Numbered from the stretch's first letter, positions 1 through 6,936 are shown. The stretch: DNA of 11,914 nt from Actinomycetota bacterium (GCA_005888465.1 VAYJ01000117.1:1-11914), one strand, 5' to 3'. Numbers and translations: made by a program. Notes: generated from the letters alone by a model not told the origin.

Positions 1-107
1 CGCCCGATCGCGCGGACGACGCGATGCAACTCGCTCGAGCTTTCGGCGACGATGCGGTGATCATCGGGCGCATCGTCGACGGCCCCGGCGTCCGGTTCAC
101 GGGATGA
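1..107 (+). CDS. purM: C-terminal end of phosphoribosylformylglycinamidine cyclo-ligase (AIR synthetase), 5' end off the window
   Basis: Only the last 34 codons are present, read from base 3 to the TGA at 105-107. The peptide ends AFGDDAVIIGRIVDGPGVRF-T-G, which fits the C-terminus of PurM, where a final helix leads into a G-(E/R)-hydrophobic-V-x-G-x-G-V strand. PurM converts FGAM to AIR with ATP in purine biosynthesis in the cytoplasm. Its TGA overlaps the ATG of the following response regulator (ATGA at 104-107), so the two are probably translationally coupled. The fragment is short; the call rests on this tail and on actinobacterial context (purM lies near a valine/leucine dehydrogenase gene in Streptomyces, from memory). 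A different protein with a similar tail is possible. Confidence 0.62.
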   Translation, partial: PDRADDAMQLARAFGDDAVIIGRIVDGPGVRFTG

Positions 108-484
108 GCGCGCAACGTCAGCGCGTGCTCCTCATCGTGGACGACCTCGGCGTCGTCTGGCCCGCGCGCCATGCGCTCGAGGCGGCCTGCTACGAGGTCC
201 GCTGGTACGGCGACGGGAAAACCGCGCTCAATGCGCTCGACGCCTTCGCGCCCGAGCTCGTCATCGTCGACGTGATGCTGCCGGGCGGCGGCGGATGGAC
301 CGTGGTCGACACGATCCGCGCCCTCCCGCAAGCGGAGCGGCCGAGGCTGCTGGTGATCTCAGAAGCCGTTGGGTTGGAACAGACCTCGCGCATTGAAGGT
401 CTGGGCGCGACGGCGGTGATCTCCCGGCCGTTCGAGGTCGATCAGCTCGTGGCGCAGGTGGCCCGGGCCCTCAGCCGGGGATGA
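104..484 (+). CDS. Stand-alone response regulator receiver-domain protein
   Basis: 126 aa forming a single CheY-like receiver domain with no output domain. Visible landmarks are the acidic pair D13-D14 after strand 1 (LLIVDD), the phospho-acceptor D56 in VIVDVMLPG, and the Ser/Thr-type switch residue S86 after strand 4 (LLVIS). The invariant Lys of strand 5 (normally K-P) is Arg here: R108 in ISRPFE. Its ATG overlaps the purM stop by 4 bases. It converges with the SH3-like gene, the two 3' ends overlapping by 14 bases (471-484). No histidine kinase is in the window. Single-domain receivers act by protein-protein contact; the partner is unknown. The Arg substitution could weaken phosphorylation-coupled switching, which is inference. 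Confidence 0.9.
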   Translation: MSAQRQRVLLIVDDLGVVWPARHALEAACYEVRWYGDGKTALNALDAFAPELVIVDVMLPGGGGWTVVDTIRALPQAERPRLLVISEAVGLEQTSRIEGLGATAVISRPFEVDQLVAQVARALSRG

Positions 485-677
485 CCTTACCGAAGCGCAC
501 GCCGAGCGCCGGGACGCGCGCCAGGCTCCCGTCCTTGGTACGCACGAGGTAGGTGTTCGCGCCCTCGTCCCACAGCTCGAGCGTGCCGACCGCCTCGCCG
601 ACGTAGCCGTTCGGCAGCTCGAACTGGAACGACACCCGCTTGCCGACGTCGCCGGGTCCGACCGTATTGCGGGTCAC
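471..677 (-). CDS. Small SH3-like domain protein (Rv0428c N-terminal type)
   Basis: 68 aa from a GTG (677-675) to TGA (473-471). The sequence has VGPGDVGKRVSFQFELP near the N-terminus, then a Gly-rich turn, an L-x-L-W-D strand, T-Y-L-V-R-T-K-D-G and a closing R-V-P-A-x-G-V-x-x-G-K-V-I-P. This pattern resembles the SH3-like module found at the N-terminus of actinobacterial Rv0428c-type GNAT acetyltransferases, where the domain ends in a similar K-V-(V/I)-P. Here it stands alone with no acetyltransferase domain; the TGA follows directly. It begins 4 bases after the cobalamin-binding-type gene, so it is probably the last cistron of the BCKDH operon. Function unknown; a protein or nucleic-acid binding role is only a guess. 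Confidence 0.78.
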   Translation of the reverse strand: MTRNTVGPGDVGKRVSFQFELPNGYVGEAVGTLELWDEGANTYLVRTKDGSLARVPALGVRFGKVIPG

Positions 678-681
678 GGTC

Positions 682-1596
682 TCACGCTACCACCCGGGAG
701 ATCCGATCCTTCGGGGGCTCCGGGAACGACTCGGGGTGGATCGCCCACGCGAGGATCTCGAGGCCGTCCACGATCCGCGGGCCGGGCCGCGAGAAGTACG
801 ACGACGCGTCGACGGCGAACACGGCGCGACCGCGCGCGGCCGGCGTCTCGGCGAGGTAGGGGAGCGCGAACAGCGATTCGAGCTCGTTCTCCGCGTCCTC
901 CAGGTAGTAGCCGCAGGGCATGAACACGATGACCTCGGGCATCGCCTCGGCGACCTCAGGCCAGGTGATTCGTTGCGACGGTTCCTTCGGTGTCGAGAGA
1001 AGGTTCGTGCCGCCCCCGGTCTCGACCATGCCGGGTATCCAGTGGCCGCCGGCGAACGGCGGGTTGCTCCATTCGAGGGCGAGCGTGCCGATCGACGGCA
1101 GGCGGAGGGCCGTTCGTTTCACGGCATCGATGCGCCGGCGGAGGTCCGCGACCAGCTCGGTGGCCTTCGGTTCGGTCCCCGTGGCTCGGCCGACGGTGAG
1201 GACGCCCTCGAGGATCTCGTCCAGGGTATTCGGATCGAGCGAGATCACCTCCGAAGTGCAGCCCAGCTCGGCGAGCGCGTCGGTCACCTGACCGGACGGG
1301 ACCGCGCAGACGCGACACAGGTCCTGCGCCAGGATCAGGTCGGGCTGGATTCGGCGGATGAGGTCCTTGTCCAGGGTGTAGATGGGCTCGCCGCGGTCCA
1401 TGAACTCAGCTACGAGGGCGTCGGTCTCGCCGGCCGAGAGCGGGCGGTCCTGCGGCAACGCGGTTTCGACCACCACGGGCTTGGAACGCGCGTCGGCCGG
1501 GTAGTCGCACTCGTACGTCACGCCGGCGAGGTCCTCGCCCAACCCGAGCGCATACACGATCTCGGTCGCGGAGGGCAGGAGCGAGACGATCCGCAC
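682..1596 (-). CDS. Cobalamin-binding / BtuF-like periplasmic-binding-fold protein lacking a signal peptide
   Basis: 304 aa from GTG (1596-1594) to TGA (684-682). It opens directly with the family signature MRIVSLLPSATEIVYALGLG, then G-V-T-x-E-C-D-Y-P, and has the D-L-C-R-V-C-A-V-P segment (C94, C97) typical of the COG0614 'cobalamin-binding protein' subgroup. There is no hydrophobic leader or lipobox, so it is predicted to stay in the cytoplasm, unlike true BtuF. No permease or ATPase gene accompanies it. It begins 2 bases after the E2 stop and is followed 4 bases later by the SH3-like gene, so it is co-transcribed with BCKDH. Actual ligand unproven; an Fe-siderophore or haem binder of the same fold is the alternative. 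Confidence 0.85.
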   Translation of the reverse strand: MRIVSLLPSATEIVYALGLGEDLAGVTYECDYPADARSKPVVVETALPQDRPLSAGETDALVAEFMDRGEPIYTLDKDLIRRIQPDLILAQDLCRVCAVPSGQVTDALAELGCTSEVISLDPNTLDEILEGVLTVGRATGTEPKATELVADLRRRIDAVKRTALRLPSIGTLALEWSNPPFAGGHWIPGMVETGGGTNLLSTPKEPSQRITWPEVAEAMPEVIVFMPCGYYLEDAENELESLFALPYLAETPAARGRAVFAVDASSYFSRPGPRIVDGLEILAWAIHPESFPEPPKDRISRVVA

Positions 1597-1598
1597 GG

Positions 1599-2816
1599 CT
1601 AGCGCGGGAGGGCCCGGAGCCCGGACGGGCTCTGGAGTAGCTCCCCCAGCGCGGCGAGCGCCCGGCCGGCCTCCGCACCGTCCAGCACGCGATGGTCGAA
1701 GGAGAGCGAGAGCGTCACTGCCGGTCGTGCCTCGACCCGGCCGTCGACGACGAGAGCGCGGGGCTCCAACACGCCGAGCGCGAGGATCGCCGCCTCGGGA
1801 TGGTTGATGATCGGCGTGCCGAACTCTGCTCCGAATGAGCCGACGTTCGTCACGGTGATCGTCCCGCCCGCCATCTCCTCGAGGGTGATGCTGCCGGATC
1901 GCGCCGCCGTCGAGAGACGGGCGATCTCGCCCGCGAGCTCGAGGATGCCCCGTTCGTGGGCGTCGTGTACGACCGGCACCAGCAGGCCCCGCTCCGTGTC
2001 GGTCGCGATGCCGACGTGCTGCCGGTGGAACACCCGGATCCGGGAGCCGTCCGCGTCGAACGATGCATTGAGCAGGGGGTGCTCGCCGCAGACCTCGACG
2101 AGCGCCCGCACGACGATCGGGAGCGGGCTCACGCGCGCGCCGGCTTCCGCCGCGAGCTCTTCGCGGAGCGCCTGGATCTCGGTCGCGTCCACCGTGAGGA
2201 ACGTGGTCACGTGCGGGATCTCGCGCGCAGAACGCGCCATCTTCTCGGCGATCAACCGGCGTGTGCCCCTGACCGGGACGACCTCGACGTCCTCGGTAGC
2301 CGGCTCCTGCGCGGCGGTACCACCAGCGGCAGCGGCCTCCACGTCCTCGCGGGTCACGCGCCCACCCGGGCCGGTCCCGGCCACGGTGGCGAGGTCGACA
2401 CCCAGCTCCTTCGCCAGGCGCCGGACGGGGGGCGAGGCCGCGACGGGGGCCCCGCTCTCGCGGCTCGCGCCAGGGGTCCCGCCGCCCGCACGCCGCGGCG
2501 CCTCCTCCTCGACCGCCACGCCGTAGCCGACGAGGAGGGGTTCGCGCTTCGGCTTCTCCTCGTCGGCGGCCTCACCTTCCACTTCGATCGAGACCAGCGG
2601 CTGGCCGACGCGCACGACGTCGCCCTCGCCCGCGTGCAGCGCCTGCACGGTTCCCGGCCACGGCGCGGGGATCTCGACCAGGGCCTTCGCGGTGTTCACC
2701 TCGACGAGCGTTTGGTTGAGCTCGACCGTGTCGCCCACGGCGACGCGCCACGCGACGACCTCGGCGTCCTCCAGGCCCTCGCCGAGGTCGGGGAGCAAGA
2801 AGTCGCGGACGGTCAT
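1599..2816 (-). CDS. bkdC: BCKDH E2 component: dihydrolipoamide acyltransferase
   Basis: 405 aa, ATG 2816-2814 to TAG 1601-1599. Residues 3-80 form a lipoyl domain with the modified lysine K44 in VNTAKA (the Thr-Ala-Lys-Ala form is common in BCKDH E2s). A charged linker follows with the motif EPLLVGYG (92-99), then a peripheral subunit-binding domain at about 129-161 (PPVRRLAKELGVDLATVAGT and on). The catalytic acyltransferase domain covers about 178-405 and ends with the active-site motif DHRVLDG (H375, D379). It transfers the branched acyl group from E1 to CoA in the cytoplasmic complex. Its ATG overlaps the E1-beta stop (ATGA). Because E1-beta is frameshifted, ribosomes reading the altered frame stop about 180 bases upstream, so coupling may be lost. 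Pyruvate dehydrogenase E2 is the alternative, but linker and neighbours favour BCKDH. Confidence 0.95.
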   Translation of the reverse strand: MTVRDFLLPDLGEGLEDAEVVAWRVAVGDTVELNQTLVEVNTAKALVEIPAPWPGTVQALHAGEGDVVRVGQPLVSIEVEGEAADEEKPKREPLLVGYGVAVEEEAPRRAGGGTPGASRESGAPVAASPPVRRLAKELGVDLATVAGTGPGGRVTREDVEAAAAGGTAAQEPATEDVEVVPVRGTRRLIAEKMARSAREIPHVTTFLTVDATEIQALREELAAEAGARVSPLPIVVRALVEVCGEHPLLNASFDADGSRIRVFHRQHVGIATDTERGLLVPVVHDAHERGILELAGEIARLSTAARSGSITLEEMAGGTITVTNVGSFGAEFGTPIINHPEAAILALGVLEPRALVVDGRVEARPAVTLSLSFDHRVLDGAEAGRALAALGELLQSPSGLRALPR

Positions 2817-3771
2817 CAGAACGAGGTGACCCGCGCGACCGCGGCGAGGATGCGCTCGGTGTTCGGCAGGTAGTGCGCCTCGATCGTGGCCGGCGGGTAC
2901 GGCGTGTCGTAGCCCGTCACGCGAAGGACCGGCGCCTCGAGGTATTCGAAGGCATCCTCCATGATCCGCGCCACGATCTCGGCGCCGAAGCCTGCCGTCA
3001 TCGGGGCTTCGTGCACGACGACGGCCCGTCCGGTCGAGCGGACCGACGCGGCGATCGCGTCGAGGTCCAGCGGCACGAGCGACCGGAGGTCGAGGACCTC
3101 GATCTCGGTGCCGTCCTCCGAGGCCTCCTCAGCAGCCGCGAGCGAACGCGCAACCAGTCGGTGCCGCGTCGCGCGACCCTCGCCTTCCCGATCGGGAGCG
3201 GGTCGCCGTTCGCGCCGAGATCTCCATGCTCCTTCGACCAGTACCGGCTCTTCGGCTCGAAGAAGATCACGGGGTCGGGGTCGGCGATCGACGCGCGGAG
3301 GAGGTCATAGGCGTCGAGCGGAGTGGACGGGACGACGACCTTCAGGCCCGCCGTGTGCGCGTAGTAGGCCTCGGGGCTCTCCGAGTGGTGCTCCGCGGCG
3401 CCGACGCCGCCGGCGAACGGGATGCGGATGACGAGCGGCGCCGACTGACGTCCCCGCGAGCGGTAGCGGTACTTGGCGATGTGGCTGATGACCTGGTCGA
3501 GCGCCGGGTAGGAGAAGCCGTCGAACTGCATCTCCGCGACCGGGTGCCAACCCGCCAGCGCCAGGCCGAGCGAGACGCCGGCGATCGCGGCCTCGGCGAG
3601 CGGCGTGTCGAACACGCGATCCGTCCCGAACGCCTCCTGCAACCCGTCGGTGACGCGGAAGACGCCGCCCAGCTTGCCGATGTCCTCGCCGAGCACCAGC
3701 GTCCGGGCATCGTCGCGGAGCGAGTCCCGGAGCGCCTCGTTCAACGCCTTCACCATGGTGACCTCAGTCAC
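2816..3771 (-). pseudogene. bkdB: BCKDH E1-beta subunit, broken by a frameshift (apparent ~25-base deletion)
   Basis: From the GTG at 3771-3769 the frame reads VTEVTMVKALNEALRDSLRD and continues as a clear E1-beta: LGEDIGKLGGVFRVT, DTPLAEAAIAGVSLGLAL, IPFAGGVGAAEHHSES, and PIGKARVARRGTD ending at residue 205 (base 3157). The frame then becomes Arg-rich nonsense and stops at 2998. Directly after base 3157 another frame resumes the family sequence: LVARSLAAAEEASEDG, EVLDLRSLVPLDLDAI, VVHEAPMTAGFGAEI, to TGA 2818-2816. Homologues carry about eight residues (like V-T-L-V-T-Y-G-A) between G-T-D and L-V; these are missing, so the lesion looks like a loss of about 25 bases (25 leaves remainder 1 mod 3, matching the shift). 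The predicted 258-aa product lacks the C-terminal domain that pairs with E2. It may be a sequencing or assembly error. The start could also be ATG 3756-3754. Confidence 0.88.
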
Positions 3772-4768
3772 CGAGGACCTCCTGGCGCTGGCGGCGAAGG
3801 TGCTCAGGGAGCTCCGCGAAGACCCACGCGAACATCTCTTCCACGGGGCGCGGCTCGGACGCGATGACGCCGGCGCGCAGACGCGCCGCGAACGCACCCG
3901 CCTCCTGCTCGACCTCAGCGAAGAAGCCGTCGTCCGCGACGCCGGCCCGTACGAGCCGCTCGCGATACCGGTCGATCGGGTCGCGCGCCTTCCACGTCTC
4001 GAGCTCCGATGCCGGCCGGTACCGTGACGCGTCGTCGGCCGTGGAATGCGGGCCCATCCGGTACGTGACGGCCTCGATCAGTGTGGGGATGCCCTCGTCC
4101 CGAGCCCGTGCGGCGGCCTCGCGCGTGGCCTGGTACACCGCCAGGACATCGTTGCCGTCCACCTGCACGCCGGGAAAGCCGTACGCATCGGCCTTTCGCC
4201 AGATCGGCGCGACCGTCTGCGCCGACACCGGCACGGAGATCGCCCACTGGTTGTTCTGGCAGAAGAAGATCACCGGCGCGTGGAAGACGGCGGCGAAGTT
4301 GCAGCCCTCGTGGAAGTCGCCCTCGGAGGTGGCGCCGTCCCCGAAGTAGGCGAGCGTGCAGAGCGAAGCACCGTCCAGCTTCGCCCCCATCGCATAGCCG
4401 ACCGCGTGCAGGATCTGCGATCCGACGGGGACGCTCACGTAGCCGAACCGATGCGCGGTCGCGTCGTAGGTGCCGCCGTGCCACGTCGCCCGGTAGAAGT
4501 GCAGGTACTCGACGAGGTCCACACCGCGCACGACCGCCGCACCCAGCTCTCGGTAGGAGGGGAAGATCCAGTCCGATTCCTCGAGCGCGTAGGCGCTTCC
4601 CACCTGAGCGGCCTCTTGCCCCGCGAGAGGCGGGTACACGGCGAGCTCGCCCTGGCGCTGGAGCGCAGTGGCCTCGAGGTCGGCGCGGCGCGTGAGCGCC
4701 ATCATCCGGAAGAGATCCCGGAGCCCCTCCTCCTTGAGGCCCAGGGACTCGAGGTCCGGGTCGCTCAC
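3764..4768 (-). CDS. bkdA: BCKDH E1-alpha subunit (thiamine-diphosphate dependent 2-oxoacid dehydrogenase)
   Basis: 334 aa from GTG 4768-4766, which overlaps the dehydrogenase stop as GTGA; an in-frame ATG at 4792-4790 would add 8 residues. The protein has M-A-L-T-R-R near residue 22-28, PPLAGQEAAQVGSAYAL (46-62), the ThDP signature GDG(143-145)-x26-NN(172-173) within YFGDGATSEGDFHEG and FFCQNNQWAIS, and the regulatory-loop type sequence YRMGPHSTADDASRYR. It decarboxylates branched-chain 2-keto acids and, with E1-beta, reductively acylates the E2 lipoyl lysine. Its 3' end overlaps the E1-beta GTG start by 8 bases. A pyruvate specificity cannot be excluded, but operon sharing with a branched-chain amino acid dehydrogenase supports BCKDH. 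The frame stays open upstream to 5161 only as an antisense-like extension within the dehydrogenase gene. Confidence 0.94.
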   Translation of the reverse strand: MSDPDLESLGLKEEGLRDLFRMMALTRRADLEATALQRQGELAVYPPLAGQEAAQVGSAYALEESDWIFPSYRELGAAVVRGVDLVEYLHFYRATWHGGTYDATAHRFGYVSVPVGSQILHAVGYAMGAKLDGASLCTLAYFGDGATSEGDFHEGCNFAAVFHAPVIFFCQNNQWAISVPVSAQTVAPIWRKADAYGFPGVQVDGNDVLAVYQATREAAARARDEGIPTLIEAVTYRMGPHSTADDASRYRPASELETWKARDPIDRYRERLVRAGVADDGFFAEVEQEAGAFAARLRAGVIASEPRPVEEMFAWVFAELPEHLRRQRQEVLGD

Positions 4769-5868
4769 CGCCCGCCCCAGTTCTTCGCCCATCCCCGCCC
4801 GCCGGGCGTCCAATACAGCCGAACTCGGCCGATGCGGCCGATGCGCTCGGTCGCGAACGCGTCGGCTGCCGCGGACGTCGTGACGTGGCGGTCGCGCGCG
4901 ATGTTGAAGATCTCCCGGAGCGTTCGGTAGATCGATTCGACGCGGGCCCGCGCGCGCTCGGCGTTGTAGCCCTGCAGCTCGTCGGCGACGTTGATGAGCC
5001 CGCCCGCGTTGATGACGTAGTCCGGCGCGTAGAGGATCCCGGCCCCGGCGAGCGCCTCGCCGTGCTCCGGCCGGCCCAGCTGGTTGTTCGCGGAGCCGGC
5101 GACGATCGAGCACTTCAGCTCGGGGATCGTGTCGTCGCGGATGATCCCGCCCATCGCGCACGGCGCGAAGATGTCACACTCGGCCGCGTGGATCTTGTCG
5201 GGGTCCGCCGTATCCACGCCGAAGTCCCGCACCGCGCGCGCGACCAGGTCGACGTCGATATCGGAGACGACGACGTTCGCCCCGCCGTCCTCGACCAGGT
5301 GCTTGACCAGGTGGTACCCGACCTTGCCGACGCCCTGGACGGCGACGCGCCGGCCTTGCAGCGAATGCTCCTGCCCCACTTCTTCCATGCACGCGAGCAT
5401 TCCCAGGTAGACACCGTATGCGGTCACCGGCGAGGGGTCGCCCGAGCCTCCCAGCTCCGGCGCGACGCCGGTGACGTAGTGCGTCTCGCGTCGGATGACG
5501 TCCATGTCGTCGCGCGCGGTGCCGATGTCCTCGGCCGTGATGTAGCGGCCGCCGAGCGTCTCGATGAACCGCCCGTACGCGCGCAGCAGCTCCTCGGACT
5601 TGTCCCGCTTCGGGTCGCCGATGATGACCGCCTTGCCGCCCCCGAGATCGAGTCCCGCGGCGGCCGCCTTGTAGGTCATGCCGCGCGACAGGCGAAGGAC
5701 GTCGCGGAGCGCTTCCTCTTCGGACTCGAAGGGCCAGAACCTGGTTCCCCCGAGCGCGGGGCCGAGGGCCGTGGAATGGATCGCGACGATCGCCTTCAGC
5801 CCGGTCGGCGGGTCGTGGAAGAACACGACCTCCTCGTATTCGGCTTCCAGCTCGTCGAAGACCGACAC
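4765..5868 (-). CDS. Leucine/valine (branched-chain amino acid) dehydrogenase, NAD-dependent
   Basis: 367 aa from GTG 5868-5866. It shows the Glu/Leu/Phe/Val dehydrogenase family signature: GPALGGTRFWPF (36-47), SRGMTYKAAAAGLDLGGGKA (61-80) with substrate lysine K67 and catalytic lysine K79, and a Rossmann fold with GVGKVG (179-184) and the acidic D-I-D turn after it (VVVSDIDVD). CDIFAPCAMGG and SANNQL further support the family. It reversibly oxidatively deaminates Leu, Val and Ile to 2-keto acids and is the first gene of the operon feeding BCKDH. The GTG was chosen because the match begins here and because a TATATA element ends 7 bases upstream, which suggests a leaderless message. The open frame extends upstream to 6552 but only antisense to the next gene. 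Substrate preference (Leu vs Val) cannot be read from sequence. Confidence 0.94.
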   Translation of the reverse strand: MSVFDELEAEYEEVVFFHDPPTGLKAIVAIHSTALGPALGGTRFWPFESEEEALRDVLRLSRGMTYKAAAAGLDLGGGKAVIIGDPKRDKSEELLRAYGRFIETLGGRYITAEDIGTARDDMDVIRRETHYVTGVAPELGGSGDPSPVTAYGVYLGMLACMEEVGQEHSLQGRRVAVQGVGKVGYHLVKHLVEDGGANVVVSDIDVDLVARAVRDFGVDTADPDKIHAAECDIFAPCAMGGIIRDDTIPELKCSIVAGSANNQLGRPEHGEALAGAGILYAPDYVINAGGLINVADELQGYNAERARARVESIYRTLREIFNIARDRHVTTSAAADAFATERIGRIGRVRLYWTPGGRGWAKNWGGR

Positions 5869-5875
5869 CCGGCTA

Positions 5876-5881
5876 TATATA
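5876..5881 (-). promoter_or_regulatory. Putative -10 element of the dehydrogenase-BCKDH operon, leaderless spacing
   Basis: On the minus strand TATATA (5881-5876) lies 7 bases before the GTG at 5868, the distance at which transcription would begin at the start codon. I see no Shine-Dalgarno before this GTG (the 5 bases upstream are GCCGG) and no good -35. Leaderless genes are common in Actinomycetota. The exact hexamer register within the TATATATA tract is uncertain. Confidence 0.55.
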
Positions 5882-5927
5882 CAGCACGCATCGGCGGGCC
5901 GACTTCGGGCTCGTCCGGCGCCGAACC

Positions 5928-5933
5928 TATAAT
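5928..5933 (+). promoter_or_regulatory. Consensus -10 (TATAAT) of the 273-aa gene, leaderless spacing
   Basis: A perfect TATAAT is followed by 7 bases (GCGAGCC) and then GTG at 5941. An in-frame ATG at 5932-5934 overlaps the hexamer itself, so it could not be in a transcript made from this promoter; this sets the start at the GTG. No clear -35 is visible at 16-18 bases upstream. It mirrors the dehydrogenase -10 on the other strand, 46 bases away. Confidence 0.65.
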
Positions 5934-5940
5934 GCGAGCC

Positions 5941-6762
5941 GTGATCCCCTGCGCGTACCTCCGGGTCTTCCGGCCATTGGAGACGTTCCCGCCGGAGGAA
6001 CGGGCCCAGTGGGAGCGCTTCATCCTCGAGGGTGGCGCGCCCGCGTCCCGCCGTCCCGTCTACCGGGAAGAGGCGCTCATGAAGGAGGGCCACGTCGGGC
6101 TCCTCGCGTCGGCCGAGGGGGAGTACGCGGACATCCGGCTTGTGGAGGGCGAGTACTTCGTCTGCCCGTGGCGGACGCGTCTTCGAGTGCTCTCCTCGAT
6201 CCTCTCGCTCCGCGAGGCCGTGCCGGTGGACATGTTGGATGCCTTCGTCCCGGAGAGCGAGGCGAAGCGCGCGGCGCGTGAGCTCGCGCGCCTGAAGCGT
6301 CGCGAGCCGTTCGCGGTGCCGGCCATGCTCCAGAGCCCGTGGCACGTCCCGGTCCGCTGGTTCGTTCTGGTGGGCGACGCCGAGCGGCATTTCGTAGAGA
6401 CGAGCCCCGAGCAGTACCGCCTGTACTACTGGACCTCGATCGGCGTCGCGCGCAAGCGTGCTGAGCACGCACTGCAGGTGCTTCGGCGCTCGGAGCTCGC
6501 GCCGATCGCCGAGCCTGTCCAGGAGCTCGCGGAGTGGCTCTCCGCGTTCCATCCGAAGTCGATGCTCGAGCTCGACTACGCATCAGTGTCCACGCTCTTT
6601 GGGTGGGACGAGCTGGACGACGACCACAGCGCCCGCGAGGTCCAAGAGGCCATCGCGGCGATCGCCGACCAGGATGCGGGAGGGATGGCTCGTGCCGGCG
6701 AGCTCTACCAGTCGGTCGCGAGCCGCTGGGCCGACGCGATGAGCCGCGAGTCGATGAACTAG
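5941..6762 (+). CDS. Conserved-looking protein of unknown function (273 aa)
   Basis: Starting at GTG 5941 the protein opens VIPCAYLRVFRPLETFPPEE and contains a Trp/Tyr-rich middle (YFVCPWRTRLRVL near residue 75, SPWHVPVRWFVLVGD near 140, YRLYYWTSIGVARKRAEHAL near 165) and an acidic C-terminal helical part with E-L-D-Y-A-S-V-S-T-L-F-G-W-D-E-L. No signal peptide, membrane segment or catalytic motif is apparent. From memory, similar 'CAYLRVFxPL' openings occur in uncharacterised actinobacterial proteins; I cannot assign a domain. It is divergent from the BCKDH operon and its TAG (6760-6762) is immediately followed by the GTG of a 57-aa ORF, suggesting a two-gene unit. An open frame runs upstream to 4885 but is antisense to the dehydrogenase and is not part of the gene. 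Confidence 0.85.
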   Translation: MIPCAYLRVFRPLETFPPEERAQWERFILEGGAPASRRPVYREEALMKEGHVGLLASAEGEYADIRLVEGEYFVCPWRTRLRVLSSILSLREAVPVDMLDAFVPESEAKRAARELARLKRREPFAVPAMLQSPWHVPVRWFVLVGDAERHFVETSPEQYRLYYWTSIGVARKRAEHALQVLRRSELAPIAEPVQELAEWLSAFHPKSMLELDYASVSTLFGWDELDDDHSAREVQEAIAAIADQDAGGMARAGELYQSVASRWADAMSRESMN

Positions 6763-6936
6763 GTGCCGGTCGACCGTCCGACCTTTCGCTACCGAGGTCA
6801 TCGCGTGGTGAAGGCTCAAGCGGGTTGGACGATCTGGCTCGACCGTCGCGAGATTGGCTGGGCCTCCACGCGCAACAGGGCGAAGCTCCAGATCGACGAG
6901 CTCCTTGACGGCGTGAGCGATTCCAGAAGGCGGTAG
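6763..6936 (+). CDS. Small hypothetical protein (57 aa)
   Basis: Begins with GTG at 6763-6765 directly after the TAG of the previous gene and ends with TAG at 6934-6936, one base before the mature 3' end of tRNA-Phe on the other strand. The peptide reads like a real folded mini-domain: PTFRYRGHRVVKAQAGWTIW, then L-D-R-R-E-I-G-W-A-S-T, then AKLQIDELLDGV, with alternating strands and a closing amphipathic helix. There is no hydrophobic segment. Zero spacing suggests termination-reinitiation coupling. A longer ORF overlapping it in another frame (6534-6908) looks like a shadow. Function unknown. Confidence 0.58.
   Translation: MPVDRPTFRYRGHRVVKAQAGWTIWLDRREIGWASTRNRAKLQIDELLDGVSDSRRR

Noticed and set aside
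640..1602. 320-aa plus-strand ORF opposite the cobalamin-binding-type gene
   Set aside because: Arg/Gly/Asp-rich translation with no family pattern; the minus strand encodes a clear conserved protein. High-GC antisense shadow.
1956..2873. 305-aa plus-strand ORF opposite E2
   Set aside because: Low-complexity shadow of the E2 gene, whose lipoyl and catalytic motifs are on the minus strand.
3226..3867. 213-aa plus-strand ORF opposite E1-beta
   Set aside because: Antisense shadow; the E1-beta motifs on the minus strand account for the sequence despite the frameshift.
4793..5161. Minus-strand N-terminal extension of E1-alpha
   Set aside because: Lies inside the dehydrogenase gene in another frame and is Arg-rich nonsense.
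4885..5940. Long in-frame plus-strand extension upstream of the 273-aa protein
   Set aside because: Antisense to the dehydrogenase; composition changes abruptly at GTG 5941, which also follows a perfect -10 at leaderless distance.
5869..6552. Minus-strand extension of the dehydrogenase frame
   Set aside because: Antisense to the 273-aa gene, Arg-rich, with no family similarity; family match begins at the GTG 5868.
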